Shown here one piece after another: positions 23,460 through 36,091 of a stretch of 64,000 bases of DNA (positions are counted from its first letter, which is position 1; each line of letters begins with the position of its first letter). The translations under genes were made by a program, and so were the position numbers. The notes below the pieces were generated by a model, which was not told the origin of the DNA, made no database searches, and saw only the letters and a list, made by a program, of their open reading frames with translations. Origin of the DNA: Blastocystis hominis (Eukaryota; Sar; Bigyra; Opalinata; Blastocystidae); assembly GCF_000151665.1 (NCBI RefSeq), contig NW_013171816.1:1802586-1866585 (forward strand), given 5' to 3'.

Positions 23460-25929
23460 TTATAACTTCTTTAAACGGAACACAGAATCCACAGCCACCA
23501 TCGATCCATCGTGCGACTGAATGAGCGGGTTGATATCGATCTCCGACACCTGCGGGCATTGCTCCATAATCCGCGACAGCGACGAGATGTACTGCGCGAA
23601 CAGCGGCTTGTTCAGCGCGGGCTGGCCTCGGAAGCTACACCCCATCGCCCTCTCCTCGCGCGGCCTACCCGTTCACCAGCTTGGTGTTCTTCAGATGGCG
23701 CAGCGAGAACTGCGCGTCCTCCACGCTCACCGGACACATGTTGAACACCACGTCCTTCAGCACCTCCACCAGCACGCCGCCCAATCCAGACACCGTGATC
23801 GGCCCGAACGTCGCGTCGCGGTTGGCTCCGATCATCATCTCCAGTCCCTTCGGCACCATCTCGCTCACCATAATGCCGTGGTACTCCACGTCCTGCTTGC
23901 TGAACTTCGCGTGCAGCGCCTCCACCGTCTGCTGCACCGTCTCGGGGTCCTTCAAATTCAGCGCCACGCCGCCCACGTCCGTCTTGTGGATGATCTGCAC
24001 GTTAGCCCGGGCGAGAAGACCCACGTCCGGAGACACCACCTTCGCCACGAACTTCTTCGACCCGCTCTCCAGCTGCTTCGCCACGAAGTCCGCCGCCTCC
24101 GTCCCGCGGGTAAACACCTTGTACGCGGGGGTCTTGATTCCGCAGAGCGTGAACACGTCGTAGCCCTCCACCTCGGTCAGCGTCTTGCGTCCCTTCGCCA
24201 GCACCCGGTCAAACAGACCCGTAATCGCGGGGATGTCCATCTCCGGGAAGGTCTAGATGGCAGTTCCGCGGGAATCCTACCTGCGTGGTGATCTGCTTGC
24301 GCGCCTCGAGGTACTCGGTGTAGCCGGCGAGCTTGTCCAAGGCGCGCAGCGCCTCTTCGGCTCCGGGGTAGACGGCCATTCCCTTCTCCTTCATGATGGT
24401 CCGCATCATGCGGTCGTCGTTGTGCTTTCCGCCGAACTCCACCACCAGGAAGGGCTTCTTCGTCTTGCCGGGCCCGAAGTGGTCGACGAGGATCTCGGCG
24501 AGCTTGTCGGGGTCGGCGAAGCCGGGCGCGATGGGCTGCACGCCCATGATGACCGCGTCGATGTTGGGGTCGTCGAGCGCGAGCTTGCCCGCCTTGAGCA
24601 TGTCCTCCGTCTTCGCAGAGCCCGTCAGATCCATGGGGTTGGCGCACTGGTAGTAGGGCGGGAAGGTCGCGCGGAACTTGGACACCGTCGACGGCGAGAA
24701 GTCCACCAGGCGGAGGTTGTACGCGTCCACGGCGTCCGCGATGAGCACGCCCATGCCGCCCGCGTCGGTGACGACTACGCCTCAAGGAGGACACAAGCGA
24801 GCCACTGGCCACACGGCGGCCCTGCGGGAGCGGCTGGTTGCGGATGATCGTGCCGATGTTCTGCATGTCCTTCCACACGTCGCAGCGAATCACGCCCGCC
24901 TACAATGGAGCAGAACGAGCGGCGTCCCACGTTCTTCAGAAGCTGGTCGCACACCGCGTCGTTCGCCGCCAGCGAAGCCGAATGCGACGCCGACGCCTTG
25001 GCTCCTGCAGCGCCGCGGTTCGCCTTCATGAGCAGAACCGGCTTCTTCTGCGTGGCTTCTTTGACGGCGTTGATGAACGCGGGGCCGTTGTGGAAGCCTT
25101 CCAGGTACGACCAGATCTGCTGGATCGTCGGCTCCGTGGCGTAGTACTTCAAAGCGTCCAGCTCGTCCACGTCGCACGCGTTGCCGAAGGAAATGAACTT
25201 CGAGATCCAGCCTTCATTCGTGCGGCCAGCCAGCTCGTTCAGCAGCGTCACGCCCAAGGCTCCGCTCTGCGAGAATACACCAACGGGACCAAATTTGGGC
25301 TTGGCAAGGCTGCGATCAGAGACACATAAAAACAACTACCCGATGGCCGGCAAAAACATCGTATCGACGCTCTGCGGATCGTATACTCCCATGCAGTTCG
25401 GTCCGATGATACGACAGTGATGTTCCTTAGCCAAACGCACAATCTCCTCCTAAAGCGTTATATAAAAAAAACTTGCTAAAAGCATACCTGAGCAGCAATA
25501 CCTTCAGGGGTCTTCGATTCCTTGAAACCGCCAGTAATGATCGTGATCCATTTCGCTCCATTCTCCATGAGTTCTTTCACCGTGTTTACAGCAAACTTGG
25601 CAGCAACAACGACGACGGCTCCCTCCACCTTGTGGTCAATGTCCTTCACGGACTTGTAAATGTTCTTTCCAAACAGCTCTCCGCCTGCAAAGTGATCCAA
25701 TCCGCAGAGCAACAATACCTTTCGGATTCACAAACACAACATCACCCTTGTATTTCTGCACAAAATTCTCTGCGATGATGTTACCCAGCGTTCCCTTCTT
25801 ATTGCTAGCTCCCACAATGGCATAAGTCTTAGCAGTGAAAAACCCGTCAATAGGATAGTCCTTGATGGACGAGGTGAACATCCTCGCGAATGGCATAGGC
25901 TTAAATGCGGCTAATCTTCTCACAAACAT
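23460..25929 (-). CDS. Acetyl-CoA synthetase (ADP-forming), alpha-beta fusion
   Basis: The first residues (FVRRLAAFKPMPFARMFTSS) look like a mitochondrial or mitochondrion-related-organelle presequence. Then come the CoA-binding domain (TYAIVGASNKKGTLGNIIAEN), the ligase domain (FSQSGALGVTLLNELAGR; ASHSASLAANDAV carrying the phosphohistidine) and an ATP-grasp domain (VVSPDVGLLARANVQIIHK; PITVSGLGGVLVEVLKD), ending VSEIDINPLI. The enzyme makes ATP and acetate from acetyl-CoA, ADP and phosphate, typical of anaerobic protists. Introns lie near 25710, 25455, 25325, 24900, 24780, 24255 and 23650. TAA at 23460 is followed 7 nt later by TGTTTGTT. Confidence 0.85.
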
Positions 25930-26016
25930 CACACAAAAGACTCAATAATATCGTAGAAACGTAGAACCTCAGAATCGCAAAAAAGGGAACTATTTTGGAA
26001 GAGAAAAAGAAAAGAA

Positions 26017-26089
26017 TTCCCACACCGGGAATCGAACCCGGATCGGCAGGGTGAGAGCCTGCTATCCTAACCTATTAGACTATATGGGA
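26017..26089 (-). tRNA. tRNA-Glu (CTC anticodon)
   Basis: On the minus strand a full cloverleaf can be folded: acceptor TCCCATA pairs with TGTGGGA, anticodon stem GCAGG/CCTGC encloses loop CTCTCAC (anticodon CTC), and the T arm is CGGGTTCGATTCCCG. It contains the B-box GGTTCGATTCC. No intron. It stands alone between two protein genes. Confidence 0.92.
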
Positions 26090-26289
26090 CCTGTTTTCCC
26101 TTCAAAGGATGAGTTAATAAAGATCACTCTACTAAAGGAAAGGAAGGGAAATATATATATAAAAACAAATGATGGAGTGAAAAAGGAACTGAATGGAGAA
26201 TTTATAGAAAAAATACTAGAACGTTTACGATTTTACTGCGACTACAGTCATTGTGTGCGATAGCCTAACAAGTCCTTTCCAACAAACAA

Positions 26290-27064
26290 ATGGACAATGA
26301 ACAAATGAACAAACGGATTTACTATTCTTAAACTCCTCACTTTGACTTGTTCAACTACACATTCACCAAATCCCTCACAACCCACATCACTCTGAATATA
26401 GGCGTAACAACGATTCATATTCAATGTCAAAATCGTCTCCTGGTCTCTGTAGTAGTTGTATTGCTGGCGAATCTTCTCCTCGTTCTTTGTCAATGCAGCC
26501 AACTTATCTTGAGAGAACTTCAAGGCTTCCTCCAACGTCATCTCCACGATCACAGTAGGCTATTGCTGGCATAAAACGAAAAATCCTACACTGAGTTTCA
26601 CGTAGCACTTGTCTTGGGGAGGAATGCGAGACTCAACAAACAGCAAGGAAGCGAGGTTGAAGAAATTCTTGGTCTCCTCCGCAGCTTCCTACACTGGAGG
26701 CGACATGCAATACAATACTTTCTTCTGGATCAACAGTTCCAGAACGTTGATCTCCTCCTTCATCTTTGTGATATTTAATAAGAACAGATTGATCGTGCTC
26801 TCCATATTCTTTCGCATACTCACAAAACGGCTAGAAAATAACACACCACACACAATCTCAATACCTTTGAAGAACTTGGCACAACGTATATAACGTCGGG
26901 ATATTAATGCGCTCCTTCTTGCAAAAGGTTACAACATTTTCCTAGAACTCGATAAGACAACAGAAAGAACATACAACAAACAAAACTCCGCTAAGGCCAA
27001 GTTCTTTGTTTTCTGTGAGCAAAATATCGGTGGAAACTTCACTAAGCAGTCCTTCTTCAGCCAT
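26290..27064 (-). CDS. PFDN3: Prefoldin subunit 3 (VBP1/GIM2-like)
   Basis: ATG at 27064 starts MAEEGLLSEVSTDILL. Later exons give MRKNMESTINLFLLNITKMK, FFNLASLLFVESRIPPQDKC and VIVEMTLEEALKFSQDKL, ending NMNRCYAYIQ. The pieces line up in order with prefoldin 3: a leading coiled coil, the beta hairpins around the FLLA..LY..A.VPP..KV-type segment, and a second coiled coil. Prefoldin delivers unfolded actin and tubulin to CCT. At least five introns of about 30-36 nt are needed. The 3' end is not resolved; TTTGTT copies occur around 26280-26310. Confidence 0.72.
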
Positions 27065-27217
27065 CTCAACAATTTTGTGAGCAGCGTATTTATATTCGAA
27101 AATCAAGAATGCGATTCAAATCGTATCCATTGTCATATTTTTGTTCCTCAACGTCATCCATTTGGGCAACGTTCTGTGTTATTCATTCAAAACACACTGC
27201 CTATTCAAGTTAAAGCT

Positions 27218-29619
27218 ATGCCCCCAAGAAAAGCAGCTACTACTAAGACAAGTATCAAACTTGCCTTGTACGCATAATCTTTGGTTATCAGTGTAGAAAA
27301 GACGATGGGAAAACAGAAAAAGAGCAAAATCCGGTGAAAAGAAAACGCGCTCCTTCAAAAGCCACAGCCAAAGCCAAAGCGGACGGCGATGCTACTGGAA
27401 GCGGCAATGCAGGAGAGGCCCCGACAGTCACGAAACGGAAGGTTGCAGGAACGTACCGCCCCAAATGGCTGGGAGAGCCGCGCGATCCCCCAAAGCATGG
27501 CTCTAAGCCCATCCCAGTAGGAAAGCCAGACTGTCTGAAGAATATCATTTTTGTTCTGAGCGGACTGAATGAGTCTCTAACTCGCGATGAGATGTCAGAG
27601 CTGATTTCTCGATACGGAGGGATCGAACGCTCCGCGGTGAGCGGCAAAACGAACTACCTCGTAGTAGGCTTTGAGATGGAAGACGGACGACCTATTACGG
27701 AGGGATCCAAGTACAAAAAAGCGGTCGAAAAGAACGTGAGAATCATCAATGAAGACGAGCTTCTCGCAATGATTCGTGCGAGTAATCCGGAAGCCAGCGC
27801 TGCAAGCGAGGCAGAGCAGCTGAAATCGAAGCAGCTCGAAGAGGAAAACGCTGTGCAGAAGGAAGAAACGCTCATGAAAGATCACGATTTCGTTTCTTCG
27901 GATTTGTTTACCGTCAAATACGCGCCGTCTTCCATCAAAGAAATCATCGGAAATGAAGGAATCATCGAGAACGTGAAGCAATGGCTGACGCAGTGGGACG
28001 ATGTGTTCATTCACAGTCTTGTTATGTTCTTGTTATGATCGTAGAACGAATCACAGTCAAACACACAAGTCAAAATCCCGATGCCAAAGCCGTTCTTCTG
28101 AGCGGTCCTCCAGGAATCGGGAAAACGACCTCGGCTCATATTATCGCAAAGGAATGTGGCTATGAAATCGTCGAGTTAAACGCGAGCGACACGCGCAACC
28201 GAAAATCCGTTCAGCGTTTTTTCAATGATATGATCGTAACGAAAAACGTGCATCAGTTCTTCAGCGATCATTCCTCCGCAAAAACCGATTCGCAATCCAA
28301 ACCCAAAGTGGGTAATGCCAATGCAAAGATCCTCGTCGTGATGGATGAAGTGGATGGAATGGGAGGCGGCGATCGAGGCGGAATCGGCGAATTGATTCAA
28401 GTGATCGAAGCCTCCATGATTCCGATTATCTGCATTTGCAATGATCGTGACAACAAAAAGATCCAGAGTTTGGCTCGGAAATGCTATGATTGTTCCTTTG
28501 GAAAACTGCCTCAGGACGCGATGATTACGCGTCTTCAATTCATTTGCAAGAAGGAAGAAATCGCGATGTCCAAAGCGGATTTGGCGGAGTTGGTGGAGTC
28601 GTCAGGCGGCGATATGCGCCAAGTTGCTTGTTTTTGTGTTGCAATGAATGTATAGTGTTTAAACAAACTTCAATATTACAAACTGGAAAACGTTTCTTCC
28701 ATGAGTGACACACTCCCTTCTCTGAAAGCCGATACTGTACCTTTCTCTTTTTCTCTCATCCAATTTCCTCTAGTTAGAAAACCTCACGGCGTTCCAAGTC
28801 GCTCGAAAACTCCTCACAGAAGGATCCAAATACTCGTTCCAAGACCGCTATTCCCTTTTCTTTAACGACTACTCGCTCACACCTCTCATTATCGAAGACT
28901 GCTATCTGCCGTCGATCACCAGCAAACACTACAAAGACGAAAAGACGATCGAAGCGATGGTGGACGCAGCCGATTCGCTTTGTGACGTTGAAATACTCAA
29001 CAATGCCATTCTCAAAACAAATGTAAATCCCTTCCTTCATTGGGTGATCGCATAGAATTGGGGTTTGCTCCCATCGCTCAGTACCTCCGTTCTTCGAACG
29101 TGTTCCCTCGCTGCGGGATCGTTTGTCATGACAAAATTCCCCGCTTTTTTCGGCAATCTGTCGAAGCAGCGAAAGAACCAGCAGCTTTTCACAACGCTTT
29201 CGTCGCATTTCTTGTCGCAGAGCGCGTCGCGGAAGAAGGATTTGATTTTGGATGTGTGCGAAGTGTTGAATCAGCAAATCATTTCTCCCCTGCACAAAGA
29301 CAATGTGGACGAAGCAGTGAAGCGATTGAACGAGTTTGGATTGGCGGCTGAGGACGTGACCGAAACGTTGGATCGCATTTTGCTATGCAAGGAAGCGACG
29401 TACGATTCGGTCTCCGCAAAAACCAAGCGATCGTTCAGCCAAGCGTGGAAGAAACTGCCTCACATGCATTCCAATAGCACGGCGAACTCTGACGATTTGT
29501 GGACGCGAAAGAGTCGAAAGCGAGGAGCAGCAAGTGCGACAAAGAAGAGCAAAAAGACGGAGGTGCAAGCGGAAGATGAGCAGGAAGAATCAAGTGATAG
29601 TGAACTTCTTTTCTTTTAA
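27218..29619 (+). CDS. RFC1: Replication factor C large subunit
   Basis: A 29-nt intron near 27265 joins the basic start to the rest. A BRCT domain follows (LKNIIFVLSGLNESLTRDEM, SGKTNYLVVGFE), then the AAA+ clamp-loader domain: Walker A LLSGPPGIGKTT, Walker B LVVMDEVDGM, sensor IICICNDRDNKKI. The RFC1 C-terminal domain (FQVARKLLTEG; YSLFFNDYSLTPLIIEDCYL) and a basic tail (TRKSRKRGAASATKKSKK) complete it. RFC1 opens PCNA and loads it at primer ends. Other introns lie at about 28010-28051, 28622-28653, 28736-28775 and 29022-29055. The stop is TAA at 29619. Confidence 0.92.
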
Positions 29620-29657
29620 CGTGTTGGACACAAACAGAAGAAGAAGCTGTTAAGCGA

Positions 29658-30967
29658 TTAAGAGTATAATAAGAAGCAACGCTTCGTAGCACTTCCAGCT
29701 GCGGGTGGAGCAGAGGAATGCGAATTAAAAACAAACCCAACGTTTCGCTGTTTCGAATCATCGTATTGGAACACACTTTCATCAAAACGTTCTTCATTGA
29801 CCTACAAATCACTTTCATTTCGCACCTCGCACCAGTTGTGGGCTTCACAATACAGCACAACCTCTCCAAGACAATTGCAGATCAGATCATACAGCATGAA
29901 TGTGCGCGGCTCGACGAGAACCATCAACAAGCGTTCCAGCAATTGCAACATTTGGCCTGAAGAAAAGAATCTGCGATTGATTGATTGAGGCAATCAAAGA
30001 GTACGTCGAGTCCTTAACGACAGAAAGTGTGAACAACAAGATTTGAAGATAATGCCGAAAGTTAGAGAGAGGAAACAAACAAATGAACTCTACGATCAAT
30101 CAAGCAGAGAGCGAACAAACCGGGAAGAATGGATCCATCCGAATCCACATACTCTTTTGTTTGCAAATGCGTGGAAAAGAATTGCGGAAAGTCGATTCCC
30201 TTTAGAGAAGAATAATCTACCTAACGAGAACGAAAAAACACGTACAAAGCCGTTCCCAAACGATCAAATAGTTCGATGAGAGTGGGAAAAACATTGCGAT
30301 ATCTCCATCATTCGCATGGCTCGCACAGAGCTCCAAAAACAAGGTACAGGCGCGTGCCGAGGATGTACTATCCCTCGAATACACCGCGACGTGGAAAAGC
30401 ATTGTGTAGAGGGATTGAGGCAAACGCTTATAAGCATCAATGCGCTGAAGAACGTCTGTGAGAAGAAGCGACGCGTAAAAGGCGTCCGGCGACTCTACCC
30501 ACAAAAGGGAAGTAGCATAATCTACCTGTGGAAGCCGCCTCAAAATAGCTTCTGACGTCACGTAAAAACAGATTTCCTTGAATATCCCTTTCTGTGATTA
30601 CAGGAACAGAGATAGAATAGGTAGAAAACTCCAGACTGTTGAACACCAACTGCCCCTTTATATACGGAATATCCACGCTATCTTGCTATTCTTTAAAAAT
30701 CAAAAATGGCGACTACAGAGGGTTCGTCAATCTCATTCTTTAGGGTGAAATCATAGTCGAAGTTCCGGGATTCGTTTTCAACTAATTCTTTAACTTTATC
30801 CAACAGAGATTTCCCAGATGACTCCCGTTTTTCTTTAGAAACTGCCGACTTCTTTGTACTGGATGAAAAAAGAGTGTCAGGGAATCTACAAACATTACAG
30901 TGTGTAGAGAGAGTAACGCATCATCTGAAAATAGTTCTTCATCATCAGAAGATGGCTGGTTAAACAT
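29658..30967 (-). CDS. Hypothetical multi-exon protein
   Basis: I do not recognise the family. An ATG at 30967 starts an acidic serine-rich N-terminus (SSDDEELFSDDALLSL). A 31-nt intron near 30687-30717 joins it to VDIPYIKGQLVFNSLEF; another joins to SPDAFYASLLLTDVLQRIDA. The middle and end are helical (MLQLLERLLMVLVEPRTFML; VVLYCEAHNWCEV). A 24-nt intron lies near 29806-29829. The end (TKRCFLLYS) is convergent with RFC1, 38 bp away. I treat the pieces as one gene because splicing keeps an open frame across them, though TTTGTTTGTT at about 30070 could mark a 3' end and split it in two. It is divergent from the CENP-W-like gene with only 25 bp between start codons. Confidence 0.45.
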
Positions 30968-30992
30968 TTTTTTAGTTTTGTGATTTTGTGTA

Positions 30993-31284
30993 ATGCCAAA
31001 GGTTCCCAAGAACTCCATTCGTAAGCTGCTTATGAGAAGACATAAAAACTTGCGAATCAACGATCTCGCTATCACTGCAGTATTTCCAATTCCTCTACTC
31101 TGATTTTTTAGGTCTATCTAGATTATGTTCTGTTTGTAAAGCGACTCACCCAGAAAGCTGAGGAAATTGCAGTCAAGAGCAAGGAGCCTGTTATGAACGT
31201 GGATCATTTACGGGAAGCTTCGAAAGTGATATATATTACGCCTCCTTTTCACTCTAGATTGTTCTTCGAGAATTCAGAGCTTGA
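30993..31284 (+). CDS. CENP-W-like histone-fold protein
   Basis: Three short exons joined by two 32-nt introns (31080-31111 and about 31228-31259) give a protein of about 75 residues. It reads PKNSIRKLLMRRHKNLRIND, then VYLDYVLFVKRLTQKAEEIA, then NVDHLREASKIVLREFRA. Order and key positions match CENP-W: basic KRxxxKxKPxLRL start, the LLFVxRL helix, and the INxEHVLAAAKVIL helix. CENP-W pairs with CENP-T in the inner kinetochore. General histone-fold partners (for example CENP-S/X or NF-Y types) are alternatives. It is too short and too split to show up as a long open frame. Confidence 0.65.
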
Positions 31285-31479
31285 CCTCATCGCTTCAATG
31301 GTTCTTTGCTTTCGATCGTGATTTCCAGTTCGTTTTATTTCCATTTTCAATTCAATTTACGCTGTACAATACCCCTATCCCATGTTCTTCACCCCTTTGT
31401 TTTTTTTACACACATTCACTTCGTTTCCCTTCCACTCGATTTCAAACAAACACCAACTCATGCCATAGCACATCCTAAC

Positions 31480-32783
31480 CTAATTACACGGCGGCAAAGA
31501 ATGAAAATTCTTGTACTTCTTCCGAATCGACCTCTGAATGGCTCGCGTCAAATGAGCCGGCGTCAACTTGTTTCTCTGAATCCTCGAGAGACCCACATTC
31601 CCATTTGCCGGCTCTCTACGATACCACTCCTTCCTCCTCTCCTACGTAGAGCTGGAAACCTCCAAAAACCATCCATGCGACAGCAAATGGAAGTGAAAGC
31701 CCGAATACCGAAGCTCCATCACCCACTCCGTCATCGACGAGTCTTCATAATTAAATCGCCGATCGAAGTCGGGGAGCAGATTCGATTTCTTGACGAGCAC
31801 GATGGGATTCATGTTGTCGTCGTTCCAGCATGTTAACGGAGTGCTGTAGTTCGAAGAGAGCAGCGAAAACCACGCGTTCGGAACGTATTTCTACACGGAA
31901 TGGCGGCGGTTCGATCAAACGTATTTGGGAGTTTGGTACGTGTCTCTGCAGGATCCCCAGTTGATGCAGTGGAAGAGATATCGCTTGCTGATCGATCCGA
32001 AGTAGGAAGCGCTGAAATCATCAAACCCAACAAAAGCGGCGTTACGAGTCTTTGCAGTCGTACCACGTATCGCACGGAACGAAAGAGAAGCCAAGAGGGA
32101 ATGTGGGAACGATGAGAGCTCGGTGGGGATCGTTGAGGAGGGATACGGGGATGGTGAAGAGAGAGCTGTAGAGACCGACTATATGGAAAGGGAAATCGTG
32201 AGGTACTCGAGGGAATGGTGTAGACTGTGGTGATGAGAACGTGAGTCGACGGACAGTTTTGGACTGCGATGCTTCGGAGAGTGTTAACCGGAAAGGAAGA
32301 AACGCTCGTTTCGAAGGTTATGAGATTGACACGCGAGGGAAACATTGCGTATTGCATGTACTGGCGTAGATAAGCATCTTCTTCACTAGTGACCGCCACT
32401 GGAATCATAATAGCACTGTGTTTAACGGATTTCAAACTCATACCCTTCCCAAATATAAATATGAGTATTCGCATACAGGATATTGGAGAATCTATATGAT
32501 CAACACCAAAAATAATCAAAAACGATGTTGGCACGATGAGGGTCGGAGAGAATTCGGTACTTTGCAGTAATTCTATTTTCTATCTGTTAGCTACGCAATA
32601 AAAAAGCCAACAGAATTCGAATTTACAACAACCTCTTTCCGTTTAGTCAACGGCCAACTTCGACTCGCTAGATATATTTGACTATGCATAATACACGGCA
32701 TAAAATCCATACAACAGCAAGACAGGCACGAATGCCCACAGTAAAAACACCAAACTAGAGCAACGAGTGTGTGCCTTATTCAT
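31480..32783 (-). CDS. LARGE-like type II membrane glycosyltransferase (GT49 family)
   Basis: ATG at 32783 opens a short cytoplasmic tail and a signal anchor (VFLLWAFVPVLLLYGFYAVYY). The catalytic part contains FPVNTLRSIAVQNCPSTHVL followed by TIPS after a small intron, the GT49 pattern of YPxNxLRN.A....T.yv...D.D..PS. A later segment (WNDDNMNPIVLVKKSNLLPD, FDRRFNYEDSSMTEWVMEL) and SHGWFLEV also fit. Introns near 32020, 31890 and elsewhere. GT49 enzymes add glucuronic acid or related sugars in the Golgi. I cannot confirm both aspartates of the DxD motif because a splice site falls there. TGTTTGTTT lies about 25 nt past the TAG. Confidence 0.65.
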
Positions 32784-32863
32784 GGAAGACTACTTCCAGA
32801 GACGGAAAAAAAACAAAGGAAAAATCGAAAAGGAGTAACAAACAAACAACTAACAAATTACAC

Positions 32864-35800
32864 TCACTTTCCCATAGTCTCCAGAGCAGCCTGCTTCTCC
32901 CTTATTTCCTCCTCAATAGCCTTCTTCTCTTCCTCAAACTTCTCCTGCACCGCCTCCACGGCCTTCGACAAAACCCTCCGTTTATACGTTTCCTCCGCCT
33001 TGCTTTCCGCCGTCTCTTCGCTCACGCCTCGACTCACAATCGAGCTCTTCAGCTTCCCGATCTTCTCCTTCCCCGCCTCCGTCTCCTTCCACAGCTCAAA
33101 CGACGACGCGGCCGCCACTTCCTTCTCGTTGATCTCCAGCGCCATGCGCTCCTCCAGCGTGTCCAGCTGCTGCTGCAGCTGCCGAATCTCATGGAACAGC
33201 GCTCTACGCTCGACCTCGCCCCTCTCTCTCCTACTGCTGCTGCTGCTGCACCATCGTCGACACGCGCGACGGCGACGAGCGGAGCGTCTCCACCGGCGGC
33301 TCGCTGGTCGGAGGCGGCGGCGGCAGCCGCGATTTCTTGCGCGCTCCCAGCGTGGCGAAGCCGGCAGAAGCCTCCCGCGGAAGCGTGGAGGCGCGGAACG
33401 AAGAGGCGCGCTGGAGCGTGGAGGCGCGCTGGAAGGGGAGCGAAGAAGACGAGAGCGTGGATGTGGGACTGATGAGTCCCTTGGAAATCGCCTGGTTCAC
33501 GTAGTCGTCGAGCATTTGGGAGTCGCGGCGAATCAGATCGGCGTTGGGGAAGCAGTCCCGCGCCAGCGTGGGAGCGCACGAATTTACAAGTCGGGCGAGC
33601 TCGGCGTATTGGGAATCGCCGTTGGCAGCGCGAACGAGGTCGGCGACGATGGAAATGCAGCTCTTTTCGGAACGAGAGAAGAGATAAGGGTCGGCCCGGC
33701 GATCGAGAAGGAAGTTGGCAACGCGCAGACCGCCGACGGAACAGGCGAGGAGGAACGGAGAGTCGCCGTCTCGCGTGCAGAGATTGGCGTCCACGTCGTA
33801 GATGCAGAGCAACGACACGATCTCGAGATTGTTCAGCTGGATGGCCAGGTGCATCGGGTAGAGTCCGTCCTTGTTCCAGAGACGCAGATACGCGCCGCGA
33901 TTCACCAAATACTCCACGATCGCCACATCGCCGTTGCGAACCGCGATGTGAAGCGGCGTATCGCGGTCTCGATTCACGACGTCCAGCTCCGCCTGCGCCT
34001 CGCAGAGCGCCTGAACAAGCTTCAAGCTGTGCTGCTCGACCGCACGCAGAAGAGGCGTCGAGGACTCTTGATCTCGCTCGTTCACAAGAGAAGGATCGGC
34101 CTGGAGAAGAAGATCGGCGAGGTGCTCCGTCTGCAGCCCGCCTCGAATCGCCATGTGCAGCGCGGTTTCTCCGGGCGTTCCCTTGCCGGGCTTGCATTGA
34201 ATGCTCAGTTTGGGGTTGTGCTGAAGCAGTGCGATGAGCAGCTGCGTGATATCGTCCGGAGAGATCGCCTGCTTGGATTCGCCGCACGCTGCACGGATCA
34301 ACGAGTGGATGGGAGTGAATCCCAGCTTGTTGACGGCGTTGATATCGGCTCCAGCATCGAGGATCTTGTGAGCGTAGTCGGCAAGACCGAGCTCGATCGC
34401 GAGATGCAGCGGAGAGTTCTGCTCTGCTCGATTCGGGACGGAGATAAACGTGGAAACGGTGGAATCCGAGAGAAGGAAGTCGATGCAATCGTTGAGATAA
34501 TACAGAAGCGCGAGATGGATGGGGAGATTTCCTTCCGAGTCGGCTTTCAACTCATAGCCGCCCTGCTTGAAAATCTGATTCGCCAGTGTGGGCATTCCGC
34601 GCTTGATCGCCTGATGAATGGACAGATCCCGCTCGCAGCCTTTCCTCTGCCAGTTCACGCCGCTCACATCCGGGGTGCATCCGCAGTTCAGCAGCTCGCA
34701 GGCGAGGTCCTCGTATCCCATCTTGATCGCCAGCGTGAAGACGCTGTCTCCCGTGCTGTCCTCCCAATTCCACTCGTTGAAATTCACATAGCCGATGATG
34801 AACCACGCCACACTCGTCAGTCTGGCTTTGATCGCTAGATGCAGAATGGAGTTGCGGAAAGAATCGAAGCGCGTGTTGGTGGCAAAGGGCAGCATGTGGA
34901 TCAGCAGATCGATCTTTCCTAGCAGCAGCGTCAGATGGAGAGGACTCTGCGAAGAGCGATTGCAAATCGAAACGTTCGAGTGAGGGTACAGACGACTCGC
35001 TATGAGCGTCTTCGTCTCGACGGAGGTCTTCGGAGAGAGCAGAGCGATCGTGAGAGCGATGTCGTTGCTGTCCGTCGGGTCGTTCGCCAGCGACTGCGCG
35101 TCCGGCCCACGCAGCAGCCGCTCGATCTCCTCCACGTTCCCGAAGAGACAGAGATAATGGAAAATCGTGAAGTTCAAACCGTCGTCGCTCTTCAGAACCG
35201 GACTGATGTTGTTCACCTCCATGAAGTTCAGGATTTCGCTCGGGGACAGCGCCTGGTTCCGCACCACGAACTGCCAGCGGAGCATGCAGTTCGGACGCGC
35301 CCCTTTCTTCAGGAGGTAGTTCGCCAGCTCCCAGTTTTTCTTTCGGAGCACGTAGCAGAGAAGAGGCGTGGTTTCATCGCGGCCATAGCACGCGTTGACG
35401 TTGGCTCCGTGCTCGCACAGACTACCGTGAAGCCAATCCTCATGACGTACTATTTAAACGAAGTCTCGTTGATCGGCTCGCGCGAAGAAACCATTCGAAG
35501 AGCCATGAGCGAGGTGATTCGCTTGACCCAATCGCTAGATCATCGACGAGGCACAGAAACACCTACTTGCAAGACGTGTTGTCATCAAAAGCTAAAATCG
35601 TATCTCGATCTGCTTCTCGGATGATCAGAGGGAAGACTCCCTTTTCGTCCTGCATCTCCTCCACGGAAATGATACTCTCGAGATAGATTTCGAGTATAAC
35701 CTTCTCCTTGTTTTCACGCTCAAACACTGTCAACACAGTCTACATCAAACGAATTCCACAACAAGAAACATTATTCAGTTCTGCGAAACGGTAGGTATAG

Positions 35801-36091
35801 GTAAAACCGAAAAAGCTTTTCTTCTACACATATCAAATAACCTTCCTTGTGTCACTTACTCCAAACTTCACAAACCCCTCTTTAAAAGAGATAAAGTCGC
35901 TGTCATTGTACTGAACGGAGGATAAGTCCGGCTCAAGTAAGGTGGGAACTATGTGAAAACCGCTCAGCACACTCACCTCTTGTCTGCTCCGAGGGAAAAT
36001 ATTCATTCGGTTTAATAACAATATCAGGAAAAGGCACTCTACACTTGAATACACAATCCCGAAAAAACTTTGCCAAAAGTATCTTAACCAT
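32864..36091 (-). CDS. PH-domain and ankyrin-repeat protein with coiled-coil tail
   Basis: Start at 36091 (MVKILLAKFFRD). A PH domain is assembled across introns: FKEGFVKFGKKSFFGFTYTY, ERENKEKVILEIYLESIISV, and the C-terminal helix DWVKRITSLMALRMV with its conserved tryptophan. A long ankyrin array then runs from about 35440 to 33600 (SPLHLAIELGLADYAHKILD; TPLHIAVRNGDVAIVEYLVN and about ten others). A serine-rich linker follows, and after a 31-nt intron a coiled-coil end (LEERMALEINEKEV...EKFEEEKKAIEEEIREKQAA). This suggests a lipid-binding scaffold for membrane traffic. It resembles Rabankyrin-like layouts but I see no FYVE or BTB domain. TGTTTGTTTGTT follows the TGA closely. Confidence 0.72.

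Noticed and set aside
33049-34488. 479-codon frame with Arg/Ser-rich translation
   Set aside because: It is an out-of-frame shadow of the ankyrin-repeat gene.
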